Below, one piece after another: positions 29,704 to 38,020 of a DNA stretch of 64,000 bases; position 1 is the stretch's first letter, and each line of letters opens with the position of its first letter. Both the position numbers and the translations under genes were made by a program. The stretch covers positions 186,001 through 250,000 of the forward strand of contig NZ_NQKY01000003.1 in assembly GCF_002252675.1 (NCBI RefSeq). The letters run 5' to 3'. The notes under the pieces were generated by a model. That model saw only the letters and a program-made list of their open reading frames with translations, had not been told where the DNA came from and made no database searches. This DNA comes from Synechococcus sp. BO 8801 (GTDB lineage: Bacteria; Cyanobacteriota; Cyanobacteriia; PCC-6307; Cyanobiaceae).

Positions 29704-30789
29704 TCAGTAGCTGTAGTTGGCCACGAACAGCGAGCCGGCATCACCGGAGGGTTCGGAGCCGGCCACATAGGCCCCGCGGGCCGCGGCGCCGTTGGCCCGG
29801 GCGCGGGCCAGCAGGGCCGCCTGGCCCGCCGCCGTGTCGCTCCCCTTCCATTCACTCAGGCAGGAATGCTGCAGGGCCCGGCCGTAGGAGAACCCCAGGT
29901 GCCAGGGGGCGCCCGGGTCGGCGGCATGGATGGCCGAGAGCAGGACACTGGCCTCCTCCTCCCCCAGTCCCCCCGAGAGGAACAGGATCGCCGGCACGGC
30001 CGGGGGCACGCTGCGGCGCAGGGTGCGGACGGTGTAGGCCGCCACCTGGGCGGCGCCGGGACGGTCGGAGCCTTCGGCGCCTGGCAGGGTCATCGAGGGT
30101 TTGAGCAGGGTGCCCTCCAGGAACACGCCGTTGCGGCCAAGGGCCTCGTAGACGCTGCGCAGCACCCATTCCTGCACCGCCGCAGTGGTGAGGATGTCGT
30201 GGTCGCCGTCCATCAGGATCTCCGGCTCCACGATCGGCACCAGGCCCTCCTCCTGGGCCGTGCGGGCGTAGCGGGCCAGCCCCCAGGCGTTCTCGCGCAC
30301 GCACAGCTCCGAGGGGCAGCCGTCAGCGCTGATGCGCAGCACGGCCCGCCATTTGGCGAAGCGGGCACCGCGGGCGTAGGCCAGGGCCGCCCGCTCCTGC
30401 AGCCCCCGCAGGCCCGTGCACCAGGTCTCGCCGGCCAGGCCTCCGGCCAGGGGCTCGACACCGAGATCCAGCTTGATCCCGACCACCAGCCCCTGCTCCT
30501 TGAAGAGATCGACGATCGATCCGGCCGGCCGGCCCGGGATCGGGGCCGCCTCCTGGTAGAGGGTTTCCTCGTAGAGGATCACGCCGCTGATGGTCTCTCC
30601 GAGTCCGGGGGTGGTGGCCAGCAGGGTGCGGTAGGCGCGGCGGTTCTCCTCGCTGTTCTCGACGCCGATCGCCGCGAAGCGCTTGCCGATCGTGCCGGTG
30701 GATTCGTCCGCCGCCAGCAGGCCGGTGCCCGGCCGGGCCAGGGCGGCCGCGGTGGCCTCCAGCTCCTCGCGATGGGTGTCGAGTGACAT
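29704..30789 (-). CDS. Fructose-bisphosphate aldolase class I
   Basis: 361 residues of the class I (Schiff-base) aldolase family, more often seen in eukaryotes. The start LARPGTGLLAADESTGTIGKRF and EGTLLKPSMTLPG, with the Schiff-base lysine, are diagnostic; EENRRAYRTLLATTPGL is also typical. It cleaves or forms fructose 1,6-bisphosphate in the Calvin cycle and glycolysis. The usual cyanobacterial enzyme is class II, so this may be a second aldolase. ATG 30789 (MSLDTHREEL) is preferred; ATG 30816 would add nine residues. Divergent from the exonuclease gene. Confidence 0.93.
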   Translation of the reverse strand: MSLDTHREELEATAAALARPGTGLLAADESTGTIGKRFAAIGVENSEENRRAYRTLLATTPGLGETISGVILYEETLYQEAAPIPGRPAGSIVDLFKEQGLVVGIKLDLGVEPLAGGLAGETWCTGLRGLQERAALAYARGARFAKWRAVLRISADGCPSELCVRENAWGLARYARTAQEEGLVPIVEPEILMDGDHDILTTAAVQEWVLRSVYEALGRNGVFLEGTLLKPSMTLPGAEGSDRPGAAQVAAYTVRTLRRSVPPAVPAILFLSGGLGEEEASVLLSAIHAADPGAPWHLGFSYGRALQHSCLSEWKGSDTAAGQAALLARARANGAAARGAYVAGSEPSGDAGSLFVANYSY

Positions 30790-30898
30790 CGGGCCAGGGG
30801 CGACGGCTGTCCCCATGGCTAGTGGTGAGCCCGCACGCCGTCAATGGGCCCGGGGCCGCCAGGATGCCGCCATCCCCCTGCAGCGGCACCAGCGCGCC

Positions 30899-31939
30899 AT
30901 GGCCCTGCCGCCCGACGGCCTGCTCCAGCTCACCCCCCAGGGGCTCTACTGCCCGGCGGCGGCGGCCTGGATCGACCCCTGGCGACCGGTGAGCCGGGCC
31001 CTGATCACCCACGGCCATGCCGACCACGCCAGGCCCGGCAGCGCCGCCTACTGGGCGGCGACCCCTGGTGAGGGCGTGCTGCGCCAGCGGTTGGGGGCCG
31101 GCATCGAACTGACGGGGGTGGCCTATGGCCAGGAGCGCCGCATCGGCGAGGCCCTGGTGTCGTTCCATCCGGCCGGCCATGTGCTGGGCTCGGCCCAGAT
31201 CCGGATCACCGCCGGCGGCGAAACCTGGCTGATCAGCGGCGACTACAAGCGCGATGCCGACCCCAGCTGCGACCCCTTCGAGCCGGTGAGCGCCGACGTG
31301 CTGATCACCGAGGCCACCTTCGGGCTGCCGATCTACCGCTGGCGGCCCGGCCACCGGGTGGCCGCCGAGATCCTGGCCTGGTGGCGCGGGGCACCCCACC
31401 GCCCCTCTGTGCTGTTCGCCTACGCCTTCGGCAAGGCCCAGCGACTGCTGGCGGAGCTGGCGGCGCTGGGGGTGGAGGAGGAGGTGCTGCTGCACGGGGC
31501 GGTGCAGGCGCTGATGGAGCCCTACCGGAGCCAGGGCGTGGTGCTGCCGCCGACGCGACCGCTGAGCGAACTCCCCCGCAACACCGCACTGGCGGGGCGC
31601 CTGGTGCTGGCGCCACCCTCGGCCCACCGCTCGCCCTGGATGCGGCGGTTCACGACCCCCCAGACCGCCTTCGTCAGCGGCTGGATGGCGGTGCGGGGCG
31701 CGCGGCGGCGGCGCGGCTTCGAGCGGGGCTTCGCCCTCAGCGACCACGCCGACTGGGACGGGCTGCTGGCCACGGTCCGCGACTGCGGCGCCCGGCAGAT
31801 CTACGTCACCCACGGCAACAGCGACGGACTGGCCCGCTACCTGCGCGAGGAGATGGGACTGGCGGCGGACCCCCTGGGGCGGGCCTTCGAGGGGCAGCGC
31901 AACGAGGAGGGAGAGGTGGCCGCAGCCTTGCCAGGCTGA
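30899..31939 (+). CDS. Ligase-associated DNA exonuclease (metallo-beta-lactamase fold)
   Basis: 346 residues. The metallo-beta-lactamase motif HGHADHARPG lies at about 37, then SFHPAGHVLGSAQI, ISGDYKRDADP and, near the C-terminus, SDHADWDGLL and YVTHGNSDGL. This is the beta-CASP-like pattern of the ligase-associated exonuclease family (TIGR04122), which is encoded near ATP-dependent DNA ligases. ATG 30899 (MALPPDGLLQL) fits the family; ATG 30815 would overlap the aldolase start. The ligase gene lies 3.7 kb downstream on the same strand. Confidence 0.87.
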   Translation: MALPPDGLLQLTPQGLYCPAAAAWIDPWRPVSRALITHGHADHARPGSAAYWAATPGEGVLRQRLGAGIELTGVAYGQERRIGEALVSFHPAGHVLGSAQIRITAGGETWLISGDYKRDADPSCDPFEPVSADVLITEATFGLPIYRWRPGHRVAAEILAWWRGAPHRPSVLFAYAFGKAQRLLAELAALGVEEEVLLHGAVQALMEPYRSQGVVLPPTRPLSELPRNTALAGRLVLAPPSAHRSPWMRRFTTPQTAFVSGWMAVRGARRRRGFERGFALSDHADWDGLLATVRDCGARQIYVTHGNSDGLARYLREEMGLAADPLGRAFEGQRNEEGEVAAALPG

Positions 31940-31981
31940 AGCTTTACCGGCCTGAAGCATTACCGGCCTGAAGCCTTGAAG
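31936..31981. repeat. 16-bp tandem repeat at the exonuclease stop codon
   Basis: CTGAAGCTTTACCGGC (31936-31951) is followed directly by CTGAAGCATTACCGGC (31952-31967) and a partial third copy CTGAAGCCTTGAAG. The exonuclease stop TGA lies in the first unit. Confidence 0.8.
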
Positions 31982-32110
31982 AGATCAAGGACCACTGAAT
32001 GTTCGCGATGGAACCGCAGTATGGGCGGCGAGGGAATCAATAACTGTTGAAGGTCCGGGGTGACGGGGGCAGCTCGCCTTTAGCGTTCTTCAGGAAGGGA
32101 CGGTGGCGTC

Positions 32111-35100
32111 ATGGGTGAACGTGGGGGATCGGCAGACCACATCGCGACCCTCCACGATCGCCTGGCCGATTTCTGCCTGATCGCCGACCTCACCGACACC
32201 GACCTGCTCGCCTCCGATGCGCTGAGCGGCGAATTTCTCGCCTGCAATGATTCAGCCCACACCCATCTGGGGTACAGCATCCCGGAACTGCTTGCCCTGT
32301 CCCCGGAAGCGATCCAGGCCGATCCCGATCACGACGCTGCCTGGGTGGCCGAGCGTCGCCGCGAGCTGATCGCCGCCGGCGGCGGGACCATGCACACCCG
32401 TCATCGCTGCAGCGATGACTCCATCCGCGATGTCATCGTCCGCAGCCGTGTCCTGGAGATCGACGGGCAGCAACTGATCGTGAGCTGCGTCAGCGACGAA
32501 ACCCAGCAGCGCCATCGGGAAATCCAACTCGCCGACACCCTCTCCCTGCTGGAGGAGGGATCCTCGATCAGCGGCATCGGTGTCTGGGATCTGCGCTTCA
32601 GTGACGGCCGCATGCGCTGGTCGGAGCAGACCCGGCGCCTCTGCAAAGGCCAGCGCAGCGGTGAGCACACCTCGCTCCGGGACTACGGCGCCCTGGTGCA
32701 TCCCGACGACCGGCTCCGCTGGCACATGGATGTGCGGCGAGCCGTCACCCGGGGCGATGTGTTCCGCAGCTGCCATCGGCTCTGCTTCGGGGACGGCACG
32801 GAGGTGATGGTGGAGGCTGTGGGTCACCTCAGTTACGACCACAGCGGAGCGCCGGCGCGCATGGTGGGGACCCTCAGGGATGTCACCGGCGAGCAGGCCC
32901 TGATGCAGGCTGTGGCGGGCGAGCGCTCCTGCGACCCCCTCACCGGACTTCCCAACAAGCTCGCCACCCTGGAGGAGCTGAACCGACGCCTGAGCGGTCG
33001 CCGCTACAACGCGTCGATGGCGGTCCTGAGCCTGGATGTGGATGGTTTCGGGGACATCAACGACCACTTCGGATCCGATGTCGGCGATCGGGTGCTCCGC
33101 GCCATGGCCGGCCGGCTGCGGGATCTGATCGGCCCGGGCGACTGGCTGGCGCGGCTGGGCAGCGACCAGTTTCTGATCCTCATGGAGGAGGGAGTCCGCT
33201 CCATCGGTGATGCCATGGGCGCCGCCCGTCGTCTGCAGCAGGCGTGGGGCCAGCAGCAGCCGTTACTGAAGGACCTGCCCCTCGACCCGACCTTTTCCGT
33301 GGGCATCGCCACCTATCCCGAGCACGCCCAGGAGAGCCGGACGCTGATCCAGTGCGCCAACACGGCACTGATGAAGGCGAAGGCCCAGGGAAGCCTTCAG
33401 GTGTGTGCGTACTCCAGCACGATCAGCCGCCAGATTCAGGAGCGCATGGAGCTGAGCCTGCAGCTCTCCCAGGCGCTGGATCGCGAACAGTTCCGGCTGC
33501 TGATTCAACCGCAGCGAACCCCATCCAACGCGCTCGCCGGCGGAGAGATCCTGCTGCGCTGGACCAACCATCTGAGCCTCTCGGTACCGCCCAGCCATTT
33601 CCTGCCGCTGGCCGAGGAGAGCGGTCTGATCCTGCAGCTCTCCCCCTGGGTCCTGCGTCAGACCGCCCAGCGGATCAGCGACTGGCAGGCGGCGGGCCTC
33701 CGCCCCCCGCGACTGGCCCTGAACGTCTCCCCGCGGGAGCTGGAGCTGCCGGACGGGCGCTTCATCGGCGCCATGCTGGAGACCCTGGCGGAGCACCAGC
33801 TGCGGCCGGAGCAGCTGGAACTCGAGATCACGGAAACGGCGTTGATCCGCAATCCCCTGCTGGCCCGTGAACAGCTGCGGGTGCTGGCCGATCAGGGGTT
33901 CCGGATCGCGATCGACAACTTCGGAACCGGCTATTCCTCCCTGGAACTGCTGCGGACCCTGCCGGTCCATCGGCTCAAGATCGATCGCACCTTCGTGCAG
34001 GCGCTGGCGACCTCCCCCGTCGATCAGACCATCGTGGCCACCACCATCGCCCTGGCCCATGGCCTGGGGATGGAATGCACCGCCGAGGGGGTGGAGACCG
34101 AGGAGCAGCGCCGGATGCTGCAGGATATTGGCTGCGACTGCTTCCAGGGCTTCCTGTGCGGCCCTCCACTGGAACCGGAGGCCTTCGAGGCCCTGCTCCT
34201 GAATCCGGACGCCGCCGTGATGCCTCCCCCGGAGCGCTGGTCGAGCGCGCCGCAGGGCAGCGAAGCCCCGTCCAGCCTGCCGACGGATGGGGCCCATCTG
34301 CCCGGCACGTTCGAGCAGCTCACGTTGCTGCGAACGGCCGTGGACGCCAGCCGCGATTTCTTTCTGCTGCTGCAGTCGGTCCATCGCCATGACGGCAGTA
34401 TCGAAGACTTCCGGGTTCTGGATGTCAACAGAGCCGTCTGCTCCCACCTGCAGCAGGACCGCGAGGCGATCCTGGGCCAGACCCTGCTGGCCATCAGCCC
34501 GTCGATGGGCCAGAAGGGCCTGATCGATCTGTATGGCGATGCCGCCATGCGCAACGTCCCCACCGCCGTCAGTGGCTTTGCCGCCACCGATGGGCCCATG
34601 GCCACGGGCCGTCGCCTGTTCGACATCGAGATCACCCCGGAGCGCGGCATGCTCGCGGTCACCTGGCGGGATGTGACCGAGCAGGACCAGGCCGCCCGCA
34701 GCCTGGCGGATGTGGCGGCCCTCTACCGACTGCTCGCCGACAACATCGTCGATGTGATGCTGCTGCTGAACCACCACCAGCAGGTGGTGTGGGTGTCGCC
34801 GTCGCTGCAGCCGATGACGGGCTGGCAGCAGAAGCAGTGGCACGGCCGGAGGTTCCGGGATCTGTTCGCCTCCGCCGAGGAGCCACCCGGGCCGGTGGAT
34901 CTCGACCAGTGGCTGGCGGAGTCGGGCCCGATCCGCCAGGGCCGTCTGCGGCTGGCCGATCCCGGCGGAGGCTGGAGCTGGGTGCAGCTGAGCGTCCGCA
35001 GGCTCGACGGCGACCAGCTGCGCAGCCTCGATACCCAGGGGGTCGACACCAGTGGCGAGGTGGATCCGGTCGGGGCCCCCCTGAGCCTGGCCCATGGCTA

Positions 35101-35650
35101 TGTGATCACGCTCCAGCCGGTGGATGAGCAGGTCCTGGAGGAACGCCTGCTGCTGCAGCGCGCCAACACCGATCCCCTCACGGGCCTCTGCAGCCGCGCC
35201 GCCATCCTCGAGCGGCTGGAGCGGCTGCTCCTGGATGAACGAGCCCACAGCGCCCAGCCCCTGGCCCTGCTCTTCTGCGACTGTGACGGCTTCAAGGGCA
35301 TCAACGATCGCCATGGCCATGCCTGCGGTGATGCGGTGCTGAGAACCGTGGCCCGCAGGATCCAGGCCCGGACCCGCCGTGGTGACCATGCCGGCCGGAT
35401 CGGCGGTGATGAGTTTCTGCTGCTGCTGGAGGGGATCGAGCATCTGGAGGATGCGATCGCCTTCGCCGAAGACCTCCAGACCAGCATCAGCGAGCCGATC
35501 ACCTGGAGTGACGCCACCCTCGAGCCCTCGTTCTCGATCGGCATCGCCCTGCACGGGGCCGGGGAGGATGCGGATCTGTTCCTCCGGCGGGCCGACCGCA
35601 ACATGTACACAGCCAAGGCCGCCGGCCGCCACCGGGTGGTCGCCCTCTGA
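32111..35650 (+). CDS. PAS-PAS-GGDEF-EAL-PAS-PAS-GGDEF cyclic-di-GMP protein
   Basis: 1179 residues, cytosolic (no TM seen). Order by my reading: PAS (about 20-125), PAS (150-265), GGDEF with the altered motif LARLGSDQF (about 349), EAL (455-700), PAS (745-860), PAS (870-1000) and a canonical GGDEF (RIGGDEFLLLL, about 1097) with an RxxD inhibition site (RRGD) just upstream. The EAL domain has EILLRW in place of EALLRW and AIDNFGTGYSS in place of DDFGTGYSS, while AEGVETEE and RLKIDRTF are kept. The first cyclase is thus probably inactive, the phosphodiesterase questionable and the C-terminal cyclase intact. ATG 32111 follows about 170 nt of intergenic DNA. It lies between two repair genes. Confidence 0.9.
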   Translation: MGERGGSADHIATLHDRLADFCLIADLTDTDLLASDALSGEFLACNDSAHTHLGYSIPELLALSPEAIQADPDHDAAWVAERRRELIAAGGGTMHTRHRCSDDSIRDVIVRSRVLEIDGQQLIVSCVSDETQQRHREIQLADTLSLLEEGSSISGIGVWDLRFSDGRMRWSEQTRRLCKGQRSGEHTSLRDYGALVHPDDRLRWHMDVRRAVTRGDVFRSCHRLCFGDGTEVMVEAVGHLSYDHSGAPARMVGTLRDVTGEQALMQAVAGERSCDPLTGLPNKLATLEELNRRLSGRRYNASMAVLSLDVDGFGDINDHFGSDVGDRVLRAMAGRLRDLIGPGDWLARLGSDQFLILMEEGVRSIGDAMGAARRLQQAWGQQQPLLKDLPLDPTFSVGIATYPEHAQESRTLIQCANTALMKAKAQGSLQVCAYSSTISRQIQERMELSLQLSQALDREQFRLLIQPQRTPSNALAGGEILLRWTNHLSLSVPPSHFLPLAEESGLILQLSPWVLRQTAQRISDWQAAGLRPPRLALNVSPRELELPDGRFIGAMLETLAEHQLRPEQLELEITETALIRNPLLAREQLRVLADQGFRIAIDNFGTGYSSLELLRTLPVHRLKIDRTFVQALATSPVDQTIVATTIALAHGLGMECTAEGVETEEQRRMLQDIGCDCFQGFLCGPPLEPEAFEALLLNPDAAVMPPPERWSSAPQGSEAPSSLPTDGAHLPGTFEQLTLLRTAVDASRDFFLLLQSVHRHDGSIEDFRVLDVNRAVCSHLQQDREAILGQTLLAISPSMGQKGLIDLYGDAAMRNVPTAVSGFAATDGPMATGRRLFDIEITPERGMLAVTWRDVTEQDQAARSLADVAALYRLLADNIVDVMLLLNHHQQVVWVSPSLQPMTGWQQKQWHGRRFRDLFASAEEPPGPVDLDQWLAESGPIRQGRLRLADPGGGWSWVQLSVRRLDGDQLRSLDTQGVDTSGEVDPVGAPLSLAHGYVITLQPVDEQVLEERLLLQRANTDPLTGLCSRAAILERLERLLLDERAHSAQPLALLFCDCDGFKGINDRHGHACGDAVLRTVARRIQARTRRGDHAGRIGGDEFLLLLEGIEHLEDAIAFAEDLQTSISEPITWSDATLEPSFSIGIALHGAGEDADLFLRRADRNMYTAKAAGRHRVVAL

Positions 35651-35666
35651 ACCTGGGGCTGAGGCC

Positions 35667-37343
35667 ATGCAGCTGTTTGCCGAGCTGATCGAAACCCTGG
35701 AGCACAGCAGCGGCACCCGGGCCCGGGTGGCCGCTTTGACCGGCTTCTTCCGGGTGGCCGATCCGGCCGATGGCGCCTGGGCCCTGGCCCTGCTGCTGGG
35801 CAAGCGGCGCCGGCGGCTGATCACAGGCCGGCGGCTGCGGCAGATCGCTCTGGAGGGCTCCGGTCTGCCCGAATGGCTGTTCGATTCCTGCCACGCCCAG
35901 GTGGGGGATTCGGCCGAGACCATCGCCCTGCTGCTCCCCCGGCTGGCCCTGCCGCCGGCCCCGCCCCTGGAGCTGCCCCTGGCCGCGTGGATGGGCACGC
36001 GGTTGCCGGCCCTGGCCGCCCTGGAGGGCGAGGCGCAGGCCGAGGCGGTGCTGGCGGTCTGGGCGGGGCTCCCCGAGGGGCAGGTCTTCCTGTTCAACAA
36101 GCTGCTCACCGGTGGCTTCCGGGTGGGGGTGGCGGCCGGCCTGGTCACGCGGGCCCTGGCGGAGGTGGCAGGGCTGGAGGAGGCGGAGCTGGCCCACCGG
36201 CTGATGGGCGGCTTCGAACCCTCCCTGGAGACGATGGAGGCCCTGCTGGCGCCGCTGGAGGCCGGCGCGGCCGCCCCGATCAGCCGGCCCTATCCCTTCT
36301 GCCTGGCTTCCCCTTTGGAGCCGGAGCGCCTCGCCGCCACCGACCCCGCCGGCTGGCAGGTGGAGTGGAAGTGGGACGGGATCAGGGCCCAGCTGATCCG
36401 CCGCGACAGCCAGACCTTTCTCTGGAGCCGGGGCGAGGAACTGATCAACGGCAGCTTCCCCGAGCTGGAGGGGGTCGCCGCGTTGCTGGGGCCGGGCACG
36501 GTGCTGGATGGGGAGCTGACCGTCTGGCCGGCTGGGGCGAGCCAGCCCGCCGGATTCGGCCCCCTGCAGCGGCGGCTGGGGCGGCAGAAACCCGGCGGAG
36601 CCCTGCTGCGGGAGTGTCCCGCGGCCTTCGTCGCCTACGACCTGCTGGAGCAGGGGGACCGCGACCTGCGCCCCGAGCCCCTGGGCCGGCGCCGCGCCGC
36701 CCTGGAGGATCTGGTGCGGGGGCTGCCGGAGGCGGTCTCCACCCCCGCCGCCGGGCTCCTGCGCCTCTCCCCGGTGCTGCCGCTGGGGAGCTGGGAGGAG
36801 CTGGACACCCTGCGGCAGCAGGCCCGCTCGGTTGGCGCCGAGGGGCTGATGCTCAAGGCCCTCGATTCGGCCTACGGCGTCGGCCGGCGCCGCGGGCTGT
36901 GGTGGAAGCACAAGCTGGAGCCGATGGAGCTGGATGCGGTGCTGCTCTATGCCCAGGCCGGCAGCGGCCGCCGCGCCAACCTCCACACCGACTACACCTT
37001 CGGCCTCTGGGACGGCGAAGGCCGCCTGGTGACCTTCGCCAAGGCCTATTCGGGGCTCGACGACGGCGAGATCACCGAGCTGGACCGCTGGATCCGCCGC
37101 CACACCACCGAGCGCTTCGGTCCGGTGCGGGCCGTCGAACCGCTGCAGGTCTTCACCCTGGGCTTCGAGGGCCTGCAGCGCTCCTCCCGCCACCGCAGCG
37201 GCCTGGCCGTGCGCTTCCCCCGCATCCTGCGCTGGCGCCGTGACCGCACCGCCGAATCCGCCGATACCCTCGCCAGTGCCCTGGCCCTGCTGCAGAATCC
37301 GGCTCAGCGATCGGCTGGTCAGGGGGAGACAGCTGAGCGATAG
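35667..37343 (+). CDS. ATP-dependent DNA ligase
   Basis: 558 residues. Adenylation motif EWKWDGIRAQLIRR with the nucleotide-accepting Lys at about 235; motif III/IIIa VAYDLLEQ; motif IV EGLMLKALDSAYGVGRR; motif V WWKHKLEPM. An N-terminal DNA-binding domain and a C-terminal OB fold are present (FGPVRAVEPLQVFTLGFEGLQ, excerpt). The size and the neighbouring exonuclease match the bacterial ligase set that is separate from NAD-dependent LigA. ATG 35667 lies 16 nt after the PAS/GGDEF gene, so they can share a transcript. Its 3' end overlaps the convergent DUF4178 gene by 25 nt. Confidence 0.93.
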   Translation: MQLFAELIETLEHSSGTRARVAALTGFFRVADPADGAWALALLLGKRRRRLITGRRLRQIALEGSGLPEWLFDSCHAQVGDSAETIALLLPRLALPPAPPLELPLAAWMGTRLPALAALEGEAQAEAVLAVWAGLPEGQVFLFNKLLTGGFRVGVAAGLVTRALAEVAGLEEAELAHRLMGGFEPSLETMEALLAPLEAGAAAPISRPYPFCLASPLEPERLAATDPAGWQVEWKWDGIRAQLIRRDSQTFLWSRGEELINGSFPELEGVAALLGPGTVLDGELTVWPAGASQPAGFGPLQRRLGRQKPGGALLRECPAAFVAYDLLEQGDRDLRPEPLGRRRAALEDLVRGLPEAVSTPAAGLLRLSPVLPLGSWEELDTLRQQARSVGAEGLMLKALDSAYGVGRRRGLWWKHKLEPMELDAVLLYAQAGSGRRANLHTDYTFGLWDGEGRLVTFAKAYSGLDDGEITELDRWIRRHTTERFGPVRAVEPLQVFTLGFEGLQRSSRHRSGLAVRFPRILRWRRDRTAESADTLASALALLQNPAQRSAGQGETAER

Positions 37344-37951
37344 ACCGAGCGGCCATCCCCGGGCAGCAGCAGCGGTGCGGCCGGGTCAATGCGCAGGCCC
37401 AGGCTGAGCTCCGGCGGCCCGGGATCACCGCCTTCCTCCCAGCGCTCCAGGGACAGCACCCGGCCATCGGCCCCCTCGTAATCGCCGTAACGGCAGCCCG
37501 TCAGGCGCCGGTTCATCACCCGGGCGGCGGCGGTCACCGAGGCCCGGCCCGTCTCCTTGAGGTGATAGAGCTGGCCGCGGCAGCGCACGTGCTCAGGGAA
37601 GTCGGCCGTCAGACCCTCCAGCTCGGCGGCCGGGACGTCCTCCAGCCAGCTCACCTCCAGCCAGTCGTCCTCACAGACGCTCAGCCAGCGGCCATCTGTG
37701 CCGTCGCGCAGCAGGTACTCCAGCCACTGGAAACCGTCGTCGTCGTAGAGCAGCCGGTCTTCCACCACCCAGTCGCGGCCGTCGTGCTGGACGATGTCGC
37801 CGGTGGTGAGGTTGAACAGGGTGCGGGCCTGCAGCGTCGGGCTGCGGCGGCGCAGGCGGGCCCGCCGCCCCAGCACCAGGGCGACGGCGGCGAGCAGCAG
37901 CAGGAGCAGGAGAAGCCAGACGGCCATCGGAGCGCTCGGGGGCCGGACCAT
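37319..37951 (-). CDS. DUF4178 membrane-anchored protein
   Basis: 210 residues. An N-terminal TM helix (MAVWLLLLLLLLAAVALVLG) is followed by DUF4178: TLFNLTTGDIVQHDGRDWVVEDRLLYDDDGFQWLEYLLRDG (excerpt). DUF4178 has a predicted small beta fold and often occurs with DUF350 and spermidine-synthase-like genes, as here. It is the last gene of the minus-strand membrane/polyamine operon, 69 nt after the aminopropyltransferase-like gene. Function unknown. Confidence 0.8.
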   Translation of the reverse strand: MVRPPSAPMAVWLLLLLLLLAAVALVLGRRARLRRRSPTLQARTLFNLTTGDIVQHDGRDWVVEDRLLYDDDGFQWLEYLLRDGTDGRWLSVCEDDWLEVSWLEDVPAAELEGLTADFPEHVRCRGQLYHLKETGRASVTAAARVMNRRLTGCRYGDYEGADGRVLSLERWEEGGDPGPPELSLGLRIDPAAPLLLPGDGRSVYRSAVSP

Positions 37952-37979
37952 CGAGACCGGCGGGCCCAGCTTATGGACG

Positions 37980-37996
37980 CCGGCGCCTGGCGCCGG
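37980..37996. repeat. Inverted repeat CCGGCGCC-T-GGCGCCGG
   Basis: A perfect 8-bp palindrome around one T in the gap between the aminopropyltransferase-like gene and DUF4178. As RNA it would form CCGGCG/CGCCGG with a 5-nt loop. It could attenuate readthrough into the DUF4178 gene or bind a protein. Confidence 0.6.
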
Positions 37997-38020
37997 TGGC
38001 GGTCCGGGTGGCGGTGACGA

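Noticed and set aside
33263-36148. Minus-strand open frame of about 960 codons
   Set aside because: Antisense to the c-di-GMP protein and the ligase, whose motifs are clear; the frame has no recognisable domain.
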